DNA of 64,000 nt. Source: Formosa algae. GTDB taxonomy: Bacteria; Bacteroidota; Bacteroidia; Flavobacteriales; Flavobacteriaceae. Below, in pieces: positions 8,616 through 18,034 of the stretch. The position numbers and the translations under genes are program-made. The notes below the pieces were generated by a model. That model saw nothing but the letters and a program-made list of their open reading frames with translations. It ran no database searches and was not told the origin of the DNA. Location: contig NZ_LMAK01000056.1 of NCBI RefSeq assembly GCF_001439665.1, forward strand, positions 1-64,000. The letters run 5' to 3'. Positions within the stretch are counted from its first letter, which is position 1. Every line of letters begins with the position of its first letter.

Positions 8616-10517
8616 TTATTGGTTTTGATTGTTAGGTCTAATCCACATACAGTGTCCGCCACCGGCAACCATTTTCGCTGATACCACATCGCCCTTTTTT
8701 ACTGTGGCAGTGCGTACTTGGTAGGCTTCAGGATTAGTTTTACTATTTGTATCTTCGGCATCTTCGTAATAGGTAATTTTATAGGTTTCGCTGTCTTTTA
8801 GAAAGTCTAACGTAATATCTAAAGTGCCTCCATCTGCATGAACGGAACCAATATACCATGCATCGCCATGGCGACGAGCTGTAGAGATATAACGATCCAT
8901 TTTAGCATGTAGAATCTTGGTGTCGTCCCATTTACCAACAGGCATTTCTTTAATAAATTCGAATACATCTGATTTTTCCGAATACGCTTCTGGTGCATCT
9001 GGAATACAAACCAAACCACTAAAAATAATAAGTGTACGCGCGGCCTCTGCTGTAACGGTGGTGACTAACGAATTTAACTTTCTCGGTCCTTTTTCGCGTT
9101 CTCCAGCATTCACACTAGAAATATCGAAAACTCCATTATTCATATCTAGTGGCCCTTGAATGGCATTAATTAAAGCCATTCTAATAAAAGTTTTTGGCGT
9201 AAATGCACGTCTAGAATCTTGTTGCGCATGGCAAAACTCTTTCGTTATAGCATTTGGATAAGTTCTTGACACGCCTGTAAATGGCACTGGACCATCATGA
9301 AAATCTATTAACAAATTACTTGCGGCACTCATTTTAATCGCGTTTCGTGTAAACTCTACATCACTCCCCATAAACCCGTATTTAATCCCTTTCATACCCA
9401 ATGAATTATAATACGGAAACAAGGCTTCATCGCCATAATCGCCTTGACGTCTGTCGTAATACAATAGCAATGACACGCCTTTTTCTTTTGCATAAGCCGT
9501 CACTTTATCCAAATCTAATTTATCCGACATTTCCATATAACCCGGTTTAACATCGGTGTACCATGCATCGTCTATCATGAAATATTCTATATCGTTTTCA
9601 GCAGCAAAATCTATAAAACGATAATAACTTTCGTTATTGATACCATAGGTAAAACCGTCTTCTGCAGTAAAGCCATGTACGCGCCAATCCCATAAGGTTT
9701 TACCTGGTTTAATCCACGACGGATTTTCAATGGTATTAGCAGCAGCCACATTTAGTGGCACTGTATTGGTCAATAAATCGCCTATTCTATCTTCAATAAG
9801 AATAAGACGCCAAGGCGTTACCAAGTTGGTATCTTCTGAATTAAAATTGTTTTGAGACACTAACTTTTTGCGTTGTTGATCGAATTTAAAATCGATAACA
9901 TCAAAACCAGGTGTACTTACTAAATCGGATTCCAAAAGTGATAGAAACTGATTTTGATCTCCTTCAACAACCAAAGGCATTTTTAAATTGTGTTTTATGG
10001 AATCCTGACTTTTAAAATCTTGAATTGAAAATGGTCCGAATGGTTTACCTTCTCCCGCTGGTGAGTATAATGTACTAGAATCAGCCAAATCGTATTCCAT
10101 AAAAAAGGAAGGAGATATACCGTTTGAAACCTCAGTAACTTTAAAACGAAATGCTACACCTTTATCGTAAGTTCTTATAAGAAGTGTTGCAGACGTACCT
10201 TGATAATCTAGATATAGCTCCAATTCAGCATAGTGATTTTCAATGTCGCTAAACTGTCCCCACACGGGATGCCACGTCTCTTGAACCTGGTTCATTTTGA
10301 CTCCTAAAACTTTCACATTAAGATTTTGAAGTATTGAAATTTCAGAATTTAAAACCAAACCTATTCCGTTTTTATAAAGGTTGTACCTTAATTGCGAGTC
10401 TTGATCGTTTATCACAACTTTGACTTCACCATTTGGAGATACAATATCTAATTGCTTTGATTTAGAGCAACTACTTAAGGTTAATATAAAACTTATGACA
10501 ACGAGTATATTTTTCAT
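8616..10517 (-). CDS. GH97 glycoside hydrolase (alpha-glucosidase/alpha-galactosidase family)
   Basis: This 633-residue lipoprotein (LSSCSK, Cys17) has the GH97 N-terminal beta-sandwich beginning at SPNGEVKVVINDQ, a TIM barrel with YFMIDDAWY near 313-320, and DFHDGPVPFTGVSRTYPN near 405-421. GH97 splits into inverting (Glu base) and retaining (Asp nucleophile) branches. Asp405 in the DFH motif resembles the retaining alpha-galactosidase branch, but this is inference from remembered motifs. It is the first gene of the visible minus-strand operon, with 653 bp of non-coding DNA upstream where the promoter should lie. Confidence 0.9.
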   Translation of the reverse strand: MKNILVVISFILTLSSCSKSKQLDIVSPNGEVKVVINDQDSQLRYNLYKNGIGLVLNSEISILQNLNVKVLGVKMNQVQETWHPVWGQFSDIENHYAELELYLDYQGTSATLLIRTYDKGVAFRFKVTEVSNGISPSFFMEYDLADSSTLYSPAGEGKPFGPFSIQDFKSQDSIKHNLKMPLVVEGDQNQFLSLLESDLVSTPGFDVIDFKFDQQRKKLVSQNNFNSEDTNLVTPWRLILIEDRIGDLLTNTVPLNVAAANTIENPSWIKPGKTLWDWRVHGFTAEDGFTYGINNESYYRFIDFAAENDIEYFMIDDAWYTDVKPGYMEMSDKLDLDKVTAYAKEKGVSLLLYYDRRQGDYGDEALFPYYNSLGMKGIKYGFMGSDVEFTRNAIKMSAASNLLIDFHDGPVPFTGVSRTYPNAITKEFCHAQQDSRRAFTPKTFIRMALINAIQGPLDMNNGVFDISSVNAGEREKGPRKLNSLVTTVTAEAARTLIIFSGLVCIPDAPEAYSEKSDVFEFIKEMPVGKWDDTKILHAKMDRYISTARRHGDAWYIGSVHADGGTLDITLDFLKDSETYKITYYEDAEDTNSKTNPEAYQVRTATVKKGDVVSAKMVAGGGHCMWIRPNNQNQ

Positions 10518-11170
10518 TTTGATTAAGGTTTTGGTTTTTCACCAAACGCTAGTTGATGGTTATTTTTATTGCTAATTTACAAGTATAGACATTTCTATTC
10601 CAATTAGATTTACCTATTTCAACCATAAACATGTATAAAATTAACATTTTTGTTTTATCAATTTCTATCGGTTATCCCTATACAAACCATTTGAGCAGTT
10701 TGACTCACCACATGCACTAACATGCTCGACGTATATAAATAATGGTCTTAATATGTCTATAAAACCATTATTTCCAAAACCAAACATTAAACTAAAGTTC
10801 ACCCATTAAAAAGATAGTTAGTAATTACATTATAATAGAGCTTTCTAGTCATCCTGTTTACCATCCTTAGTATTCATTTTTATTTTCAACTTCTAAACTT
10901 ACAGACAGTACCGAAATTATTATTAGAGATATGATGATGCCTAACAAAGATGCGTTTGCATTCTGTGAAATCATAAAATCTGATACAAATCATTGCCATT
11001 TTCCAAACCGACATGGCGTTTCTCCTTCAGAGTTTTAAAAAAAATATTTTCTCCATACTAAGGATACGTTTGGAAACATTTAAGATAAATAATATCTAAT
11101 TTTAAGATAAGTTAGTCTGTTACGTTTTTCATATATTTGCGCTATATTTTTTACATAAATCACAATTATT
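10518..11170. other. Long intergenic region between divergent genes
   Basis: This stretch is AT-rich and I see no convincing coding frame in it. It should contain the promoter of the minus-strand carbohydrate operon. The nearest -7-like element on that strand is a one-mismatch TATACTTG around 10580-10587, without a well-placed -33 element. The plus-strand promoter of the downstream gene is listed separately. No stable hairpin or repeat was recognised. Confidence 0.5.
11132..11139 (+). promoter_or_regulatory. TAnnTTTG promoter element for the 4HB membrane protein gene
   Basis: The sequence TATATTTG matches the Bacteroidota -7 consensus TAnnTTTG exactly and sits about 31 bp upstream of the ATG at 11171. 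A matching -33 TTTG is not evident (GTTAG near 11111 is weak), so this is a probable core promoter only. Confidence 0.5.
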
Positions 11171-11770
11171 ATGACATTCTACAACAAAATAAAATGGGTT
11201 CTTGGTATTCTTATGGTTTTCGTTTTAATACTTGCGACAAACTTAATAGATAGAAATAATTTTTTAAGAGTTAAAGATTCCGTTATTACTATTTATAATG
11301 ATAGAATTGTTGCGAACGATATAATCTTTGAAATGTCACGGTTAGTGCAAGAAAAAGAAGTTGCCATGGCTAAACAAGATTCTATTTTTTTTGTAGACAG
11401 AAACAAGGAAGTCAATCTTGAAGTTCAGGCTTTAATTACGAGATTTGATCAAACAAAATTAACCGTTGAAGAAGGTAAAATATTTAATGCTTTTAAAGAT
11501 GATTTAAAAGCACTACAAAAATCTGAAGCCGCGTTAACACAATCAGGATTATCACAAACAACAGCTTTAGAAAATCAGATTAGAAGTGTAGAAGCCAACC
11601 TGTATAAGTTGTCCAAAATTCAACTAAGTGAAGGCAGAAGACAAACGTCTTTGAGCAAAAAAGCCATTAGTTCAATAGAATTATTCACACATATGGAAAT
11701 CTATATTTTAGTCTTTCTAGCCATCTTAGTTCAGATTATTGTTATTTATAAACCTAAAGAAGAGGAGTAA
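11171..11770 (+). CDS. Membrane protein with periplasmic MCP-type four-helix-bundle domain
   Basis: This 199-residue protein has a transmembrane helix at about residues 8-25, a long helical periplasmic region (about 26-170) and a second membrane helix at about 173-192 followed by a short charged tail. The layout matches the four-helix-bundle ligand-binding module of methyl-accepting chemotaxis proteins. No HAMP, kinase or signalling domain follows, so it is a sensor module without visible output. It is flanked by unrelated genes and preceded by its own promoter. The ligand and partner are unknown. Confidence 0.7.
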   Translation: MTFYNKIKWVLGILMVFVLILATNLIDRNNFLRVKDSVITIYNDRIVANDIIFEMSRLVQEKEVAMAKQDSIFFVDRNKEVNLEVQALITRFDQTKLTVEEGKIFNAFKDDLKALQKSEAALTQSGLSQTTALENQIRSVEANLYKLSKIQLSEGRRQTSLSKKAISSIELFTHMEIYILVFLAILVQIIVIYKPKEEE

Positions 11771-11876
11771 TATTTTTGGAAATATATTTTCTCATTACAT
11801 TTATAAATGCCTTATTATTTAATAATATACTTTAGTAGTTACAAAATGGTTAATTATTACATAAACTAATAAGTCT

Positions 11877-12683
11877 TTAATTTTCTTGTTTAAATCTTTT
11901 AAACTCTTTAATATATTTTTCTAACCTTTTGTTGTCTTTTGATTTTAAAAGAAATGGTTTTCTTTTTCCAACAATCATTACGTCATACTTCAAATTATTA
12001 TTTTGATCTTTAATTTCAACATCTATATATGGTTGAAACAAACTACATTTTGTGTTCAATAAAACTCTAGAAAGACCAGCTATTTCTTTTGTAGGGAATT
12101 GATTTGAAATATCTAAAAGTTCTAATTTTGACAAATTCCATAAAGGCTTAAGGGAATTATCTTTTAAACGTAAATTAATTAAACGTAAATATCCTAAATT
12201 TCTATTGACGGCGATTGATTTAAGAGAATCTAATTTCATTGGTTTCCACATTCCTCCTTCAAGTGAAAGAGATTTTAGTTGAGAAATATTTTCGATTTCA
12301 TCTATATTTGAAATTTTTGAAAAATCTCTAATAGATAAATTTTTCAATTTTTTATTTTTCTTAAAATCCCATAATTTTGTTGCCTTTGTATTCCAATCCA
12401 ATAACAATGTCTCACATGCTTTCAAATTTTCAAGACAACTCAAATCATTTATTAAAACTTGATATAAACTAACATATTTAGGCTGTATAAGATTGAAAAT
12501 TTTTTCAATATCTTTTTCCTTAGCCGAAAACAACCAGAGATTATCAATTTCCAAATTTTTTAAACGCTCTATATTCTTAACTTTCGAAGTGATTGACAAA
12601 CTATTTGAAGTGGAATCAAAGTCTTTTAGATCTTCTATTATTCCTGGTTTTGTTTCGTATGGATCAATCAAAAATTTTGTCAT
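11877..12683 (-). CDS. Leucine-rich-repeat-like cytoplasmic protein of unknown function
   Basis: This 268-residue protein has no signal peptide or membrane segment. From about residue 38 to 205 it shows irregular 20-25-residue repeats with L-x-x-L-x-L/I spacing (for example LKNLSIRDFSKIS, LKSLSLEGG, LGYLRLINLRL, LELLDISN), typical of a small LRR solenoid, then a Lys-rich tail. It is noticeably more AT-rich than its neighbours, stands alone, and has no operon partner. LRR proteins of this size sometimes serve as immunity proteins or protein-interaction scaffolds, but nothing here supports a specific role. Confidence 0.6.
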   Translation of the reverse strand: MTKFLIDPYETKPGIIEDLKDFDSTSNSLSITSKVKNIERLKNLEIDNLWLFSAKEKDIEKIFNLIQPKYVSLYQVLINDLSCLENLKACETLLLDWNTKATKLWDFKKNKKLKNLSIRDFSKISNIDEIENISQLKSLSLEGGMWKPMKLDSLKSIAVNRNLGYLRLINLRLKDNSLKPLWNLSKLELLDISNQFPTKEIAGLSRVLLNTKCSLFQPYIDVEIKDQNNNLKYDVMIVGKRKPFLLKSKDNKRLEKYIKEFKRFKQEN

Positions 12684-12827
12684 TTGTCAAATCTTTATTA
12701 AATATTAAAGTATAGCTTCTGTTTTGTTCAATGCAAAATCATCTGTATTTATATTCAGTTAGCAATACTTTTATTTATTAATTTTTATGTTTATCCAAAA
12801 CCTTTATAGTTCTATAATCACAAAACA

Positions 12828-14501
12828 TTATTCAGAATAATCTGCAGGTAACTTTCTAGATTTAGTTGCTTTTTCGAACGCTAAACCAAGCTGTAATAAT
12901 TCAACTTCTTGAAACGATTTGGTTATAAATGTTAAATTTTCAGGTTCCCCATTTGTTTTATACCCCATTGGAACAGTTAACGCTGGATATTTAGCTACAG
13001 CAGCCATACCTGCATAAAAATTATTAATACTCAAAATAGCATCTAACTGATTTGAATCTAAAATAGCATTTAAATGTGCTCTACTTTTATGCTCTAAATT
13101 GTCTTTAATTCCTTTTAATTGTTCTGTAGACACCGTATCGGCAACAATGCCTTCAAATAGCGCCTGACCATATGGTATTCTAATTAAACTATCTTGCTTA
13201 TTATAATGAATAACCTCTGAAATATTAGAAACTTCTAAAGTTTCCTTATTCAACACATGATTTTGAATGTAAGATGGTAAATCGTGTTTCATATCTATAC
13301 TTAAAATACTCCTAAACCCTGGTAAGCTTACACTTTCTGGAGTAAACACTACTATTGTTGCGCCTTGATCTTTTAAAACCTGAAGCGTTGCAGCATAAAG
13401 ACTATCGGTTTCCATTTTATCTTTAAATGCTCCAAACCGCTTTCCTGATAAAGACTGCTCCTCTATATTCTTAAAATGTTTATCGGTGTCTACAGATTTT
13501 TCGTCGCTAAGATCTTGTCCTGTCATAGCCGATAATAAAATTGCTGTATCTGTAACATTTTTTGCCATCGGACCAGGTGTGTCCAAGGTACTTGATATGG
13601 GTACAATTCCAGATCTACTTAACAATCCAATAGTAGGTTTTAAACCGACAATAGAATTTTGACTTGAAGGCGACAATATAGAACCTGACGTTTCTGTTCC
13701 CACAGCTGCAACCGCATAATTGGCAGCAACAGCTGTGCCACTTCCTGCACTAGAGCCACCAGTTTCGAAAATTTTTCGTCCATACGGATTTAAAGTTTGT
13801 CCGCCAACAGCGCTATAACCAACAGGGCAACCTGAACATAAAAAATACGCCCATTCGCTTAAATTAACTTTTCCTAAAATTAATGCTCCATGAGATTTTA
13901 ATTGTTTTACAATAAAAGCATCGTCTGTGTTGTTATCCATAAATGCGATTGCTCCTGCAGTAGTATGCATACCTTGAGTATCGATATTATCTTTTAAAAG
14001 AATGGGCATACCAAAAATCTCGTGTCTTTCAGCATTAGGAAATTTTGCTAAAGTTTCGTCACATAACTTGGCCTGATTTATCACCTCTTCATTTAAAGCG
14101 AGTATGGTATTTAAAGTCGTTTCATTATTTAATTCATAGTTATAAATACGATATAAATAAAATAAGACCAACTTTTCATAACTTAAATCTCCAGCAGCAA
14201 TATGCGCTTGAATGGTAGGTATATCTTGTTCTAAAATAAGAGGTTTCCATGTGTTGTAATCGGCTTCTGAAATTGCAGATACGTCCTTATAAAGCGGTAG
14301 AAAAATATCGTTTTTATCTAAAACTTTAGACTGAATGAGCTTATAGCGCATACGTGATTTTTGGTGATTTGCATTCGCGACAACATCTAGAGAATCATTA
14401 TATGGTTTCCAAATAACTTGACGTTCAATACTCTTATCTTTCTCTTTACACGCTATAATAAGAAGGAGAATACAAACAATTAAAATACGCTTAAAATTCA
14501 T
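12828..14501 (-). CDS. Amidase (amidase-signature family) lipoprotein
   Basis: The start at 14501 places a clean lipoprotein signal (MNFKRILIV...LLIIAC) at the N-terminus. An ATG four codons upstream (14513) is the alternative. The protein is about 557 residues and carries the amidase-signature Ser-cisSer-Lys triad: Lys in LLKDNIDTQG, cis-Ser in GGSSAGSGTAVAAN, and the nucleophile Ser in GTETSGSILSPSS. Downstream GLKPTIGLLSRSGIVPIS also matches the family. Such enzymes hydrolyse C-N bonds of amides; surface-exposed versions in Bacteroidota are of unknown substrate. It is a single gene with no operon partner. Confidence 0.9.
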   Translation of the reverse strand: MNFKRILIVCILLLIIACKEKDKSIERQVIWKPYNDSLDVVANANHQKSRMRYKLIQSKVLDKNDIFLPLYKDVSAISEADYNTWKPLILEQDIPTIQAHIAAGDLSYEKLVLFYLYRIYNYELNNETTLNTILALNEEVINQAKLCDETLAKFPNAERHEIFGMPILLKDNIDTQGMHTTAGAIAFMDNNTDDAFIVKQLKSHGALILGKVNLSEWAYFLCSGCPVGYSAVGGQTLNPYGRKIFETGGSSAGSGTAVAANYAVAAVGTETSGSILSPSSQNSIVGLKPTIGLLSRSGIVPISSTLDTPGPMAKNVTDTAILLSAMTGQDLSDEKSVDTDKHFKNIEEQSLSGKRFGAFKDKMETDSLYAATLQVLKDQGATIVVFTPESVSLPGFRSILSIDMKHDLPSYIQNHVLNKETLEVSNISEVIHYNKQDSLIRIPYGQALFEGIVADTVSTEQLKGIKDNLEHKSRAHLNAILDSNQLDAILSINNFYAGMAAVAKYPALTVPMGYKTNGEPENLTFITKSFQEVELLQLGLAFEKATKSRKLPADYSE

Positions 14502-14779
14502 AACTAATATCATTTTAGGGAGGCTTAAAATAACACTTCAGATGTTTCTTGGTGTGATTAATCAGCTGGTGAAGGACTAAATTTAACAATTAAATTAGAT
14601 ATTCAGCAATAATTAAATATTTGTAGAGCGAAGTAGCAGAAGTATTCTACAATTGTTGAAACAGTTAGGATTCCATTTTTATACTAACGTAGTGTAAGTT
14701 TACAGCCATATATAACTCCTCTTGAAGCAGTATTTTACATATAATTATCTTATATTTAAGATGTAAATTTCAATTATTA

Positions 14780-15472
14780 GTGCACTATACATTCCAAATC
14801 CCAAAACCATGTCATAAATCTTGGCAAAGCATGAAACCTACAGAACGTGGAGCTTTTTGTTCTGCTTGCCAAAAAACGGTTATAGATTATACACAGGCGA
14901 CACCTGCACAACTTCGTGACTTATTAAAACAAAAACAACCTGTTTGTGGTAAATTTAAACCTGAACTATTAGATGTGCCCATAACTAAGCCACATCCAAA
15001 ATGGTATTCTAAACTGGGCTTGTATTTGGGAGTATCGTCTCTATTTTTAATCTCTCCTGCTATTTTTAGTCAGGTACAACACACACCTCAACCAACTCGT
15101 ATTGCACCTACTGCTACTGAAAAAGAAAACGGCATTACCAATCCAGAACCTGTCTTAGATTCTATACGTCTTGAGGGTATTGTTTCTGATGCCAATTGGC
15201 CTTTACCAGGAGTAAATATCTTTCTTAAAGGAAGATCTGAAGGTGTGATTTCAGATTTTGATGGTCGATTTTCAATAACAATTCCTAAAACGGTTTTAAA
15301 ACACGAACCTGTGCTTATCTGTTCTTCTTTGGGTTACGAAACCAAAGAACTAACTATTACAGACCTAACCCAACCCATAAAAATTGAACTTTCTGAAGAA
15401 TTAGTAACCATTGGAGAAGTGGTGGTTGTAAAACAGAATGTGTTTCACCGTATTAGAAATTGGTTTAGATAG
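14780..15472 (+). CDS. Cys-motif membrane protein with carboxypeptidase-regulatory-like domain
   Basis: Translation appears to begin at a GTG (14780): no in-frame ATG lies close upstream, and the next ATG (codon 18) would cut into the conserved N-terminus. Residues 8-60 hold IPKPCHKSW, GAFCSACQKTVIDYT and VCGKF, a cysteine pattern found in a flavobacterial family. One membrane helix lies at about 76-94. The C-terminal half (about 128-215) is a CarboxypepD_reg-like beta sandwich (LEGIVSDANWPLPGVNIFLKG). Function is unknown. The protein is anchored with the beta domain probably periplasmic. Confidence 0.75.
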   Translation: MHYTFQIPKPCHKSWQSMKPTERGAFCSACQKTVIDYTQATPAQLRDLLKQKQPVCGKFKPELLDVPITKPHPKWYSKLGLYLGVSSLFLISPAIFSQVQHTPQPTRIAPTATEKENGITNPEPVLDSIRLEGIVSDANWPLPGVNIFLKGRSEGVISDFDGRFSITIPKTVLKHEPVLICSSLGYETKELTITDLTQPIKIELSEELVTIGEVVVVKQNVFHRIRNWFR

Positions 15473-15521
15473 AATGAACTAAATACGTTTCTAGCGGACT
15501 TACACAGCCTCTAAATTTCCC

Positions 15522-16550
15522 TTAAAAATTGACATATTTACGGACTTTAAATACTTCTATTGGTCGATTTGAATTTGTGTTTTCTATAGTATAATCCCAC
15601 ACAACTTCTCCAGAATCTGTCACTTCAATAAGATGCGCTTCTACTCCTGAACAAACTAAAGTATTTCCTGAATCCAGCCGTTGAGCCCCCGAAATATGAT
15701 CTGAATAAAATGTATTTGAATACAGCCAAACCAACACGTCTGATCTTGTAATTTCTAAAACAGCAGATTTAGCCGTTTCTGCTGTATTATTAAAAACAAG
15801 TATGTTTCCATTAACTAAAAAAGTAGCATCATGTTGCCCAGACAAAGCGTCTTCTGCAGTTAACTCTGCAATGATACCTTTACTCTCTTTATCTATTAAA
15901 TATAGCGTATTTTTACCCCTTGAACTTATAAGTATATTTCCATCCTTATAATCTACCGAGTTAAAATGTAAATAATCGTCTTGGTCATTATCTTCCGGAA
16001 AAATTCCGCCATCGTCCATAGCATTCCATTCCCAAATTACGGAATTATCTGTCTTGTCTATTAAAAGAACGACCTCGTTCCAATATTCTGAATTGTTATA
16101 TTCTCTCAGTTGCCAAGACAAAGCAATAATTGTATTCGTATCTACCTCTTTAAAATCATGATGAAATGTAGACGCATCACTATATTTATTAATAGACCAC
16201 AGAACCTCACTCTCATCATTAAGTTCTTCAATAACTGAAGACACCAATCCGCCAGAAGAAAACGTTCCATTATTCACTTCTGAAGATTTTCCTAAGCGTA
16301 ATAACGTATTGTTTTCTGACAGATAATATCCGCCCGAAGAGGAATAGGAAGACGACCAAGTTTTAACCTCTGCTCCTGTAGAATCTATAAGATAAGTCGT
16401 AGTGTCTCCAATTAAGCTATACAGCACATAACCTTCACTAACTTCATTTTCAGACTCAACACTATCGGTATCTGCTGTGGTGCTCTCACAAGCACTAATT
16501 ACACAGAATAAAACCAGAACAACCCCCAAATTAAATTTCTTATTTTTCAT
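15522..16550 (-). CDS. Arylsulfotransferase (ASST)-like lipoprotein
   Basis: This 342-residue protein has a lipoprotein signal (lipobox VISAC). Its body is made of beta-propeller repeats with conserved histidine motifs TFHHDFKEVD, DYLHFNSVDY and SGQHDATFLVNGN, followed by HISGAQRLDSGNTL. This resembles the ASST family, which moves sulfate between phenolic compounds through a catalytic His, although many Bacteroidota members are uncharacterised. It lies just downstream of the two DUF1566 genes on the same strand, separated by about 90 bp, and may be co-transcribed with them. Confidence 0.7.
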   Translation of the reverse strand: MKNKKFNLGVVLVLFCVISACESTTADTDSVESENEVSEGYVLYSLIGDTTTYLIDSTGAEVKTWSSSYSSSGGYYLSENNTLLRLGKSSEVNNGTFSSGGLVSSVIEELNDESEVLWSINKYSDASTFHHDFKEVDTNTIIALSWQLREYNNSEYWNEVVLLIDKTDNSVIWEWNAMDDGGIFPEDNDQDDYLHFNSVDYKDGNILISSRGKNTLYLIDKESKGIIAELTAEDALSGQHDATFLVNGNILVFNNTAETAKSAVLEITRSDVLVWLYSNTFYSDHISGAQRLDSGNTLVCSGVEAHLIEVTDSGEVVWDYTIENTNSNRPIEVFKVRKYVNF

Positions 16551-16642
16551 TTTTTAACAGCTATTAATTATCTGGTCTCGTGTTATATTCCGATTCTATA
16601 ATCAAAACAAGTTTAACCATTTTCACGTTTGGTGTTAACATT

Positions 16643-17881
16643 TTAGTTTACATCTCTTACACATCTAACAAAATTGTACACCTTACGAATATCTCCTTGC
16701 GGACCAAAAGTATCAGGGTAATCGTCTACACTCCCTGCTTTCGGGTCGTTACGTTGTGCTCCTGCACCGTGTACATCTAATAATTGACCATTCATTTCTC
16801 CTTTAGCTTCTCCAAAACAGAAATAAACCGCATCTGTATAAGGTGTTGGTCCGTCTTGTAAAGGCGAACTCGTCCAATAGTAACCATATTGACCAGAATT
16901 ACCTTCGTAATCTAAAATTGGAGTACATGTAAATAAAGGATCTATAGCTGGCGAACTAGTGGTTTGTGGAGATCTTGTATAATCTACAATACTTTGAAGT
17001 TCTTTTGCATTTGGCATTCTCCAATCTGAATGATCTCCTAAGCTTAGTGATTCTGCATAAGCTAAGCCACTTTCCCAGTCGTAAGTTTCGCCGTTATCTG
17101 CTTGTTGCCACATTAATCCTGTGGCACTATCTGTAATTGTTCCATCGCCATTATCTGTAAAAATATTTTCACCATACGTTACATTTCCTCTTACCATTCT
17201 AAAATACATGGTATTAGGTGAACCGTCTGAGGGGTCGTATTTAGGATAGCCTTTTAAACGCCCATCAACAAAATTGTATCCAAATACAGTTTCGTCTCCA
17301 TTCATGGTAAGTCCGACATATTCTGTAACAGACCATGTTTGACCATCAATTTCGCGTTCTCCAATAGACTCATCGCCTATAGGTTGAACAAAATAATTTT
17401 CATCTATAAACATATCTACAGCATCGTCACCATAACACCTCCCTGTGAAATTGGCTAACGAATAAAGCTCCTTGATTGTTGGTATTCTCCAATCTGTATA
17501 GTCCCCTAAATTAAAATCATCTATCAGTGCCACAGCATCTGCATAAGACATTTTTTCTCCCATATCTTGTTGCCACATTAATCCGGTTATATTGTCGGTA
17601 ACTGTGCCATCTCCGTTATCTGTATAAGAAGGCTGATTTCCATTATACGTAGCATCTTGTCCGTAGAAAGCATCACTCTCACTAGGCTCGGAAATTATGG
17701 CATCGCTACTATAAAAATCTGAAACGCCAGAATCTACAATAGCATAAGTATATCCGCTTACTACCGTTCCCGTATCTTCTTCTTGCTCTTCATCTACGCT
17801 AGTCTCGGTATCATTATCGCAAGAAAAAATAGCTAACACAACGAGTATACCCATTGAATATTTTAAAAAATTAGTGTTCAT
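16643..17881 (-). CDS. DUF1566 (Lcl C-terminal) tandem-domain lipoprotein, copy 1
   Basis: This 412-residue lipoprotein (lipobox AIFSC) is made of two DUF1566 units. The first is at about 85-240 (YTDNGDGTVTDNITGLMWQQ, DWRIPTIKELYSL). The second is at about 250-412 (FTDNGDGTITDSATGLMWQQ, DWRMPNAKELQSI). DUF1566 has a C-type-lectin/FGE-like fold and is usually a ligand- or substrate-binding extracellular module. An acidic linker (about 25-40) follows the lipid anchor. It is a close paralogue of the next gene upstream (18035-19222), sharing motif order and most positions. The ligand is unknown. Confidence 0.85.
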   Translation of the reverse strand: MNTNFLKYSMGILVVLAIFSCDNDTETSVDEEQEEDTGTVVSGYTYAIVDSGVSDFYSSDAIISEPSESDAFYGQDATYNGNQPSYTDNGDGTVTDNITGLMWQQDMGEKMSYADAVALIDDFNLGDYTDWRIPTIKELYSLANFTGRCYGDDAVDMFIDENYFVQPIGDESIGEREIDGQTWSVTEYVGLTMNGDETVFGYNFVDGRLKGYPKYDPSDGSPNTMYFRMVRGNVTYGENIFTDNGDGTITDSATGLMWQQADNGETYDWESGLAYAESLSLGDHSDWRMPNAKELQSIVDYTRSPQTTSSPAIDPLFTCTPILDYEGNSGQYGYYWTSSPLQDGPTPYTDAVYFCFGEAKGEMNGQLLDVHGAGAQRNDPKAGSVDDYPDTFGPQGDIRKVYNFVRCVRDVN

Positions 17882-18034
17882 AATTTATATTTTGATAGTA
17901 TTTGAATTAGATAGAAATTAAAGATCAGCAATACACTTTTATATTGGAAGCCTTTTCAATAGAATAGACTTTACAATCAATGAAAAATTTGTTTTTAGAA
18001 AAAATCCTTGATACTTAAGCTTATCAACTGAAAT

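Noticed and set aside
8614-8689. N-terminal extension of the sulfatase
   Set aside because: It overlaps the end of the GH97 gene, while a lipoprotein signal starts at 8614.
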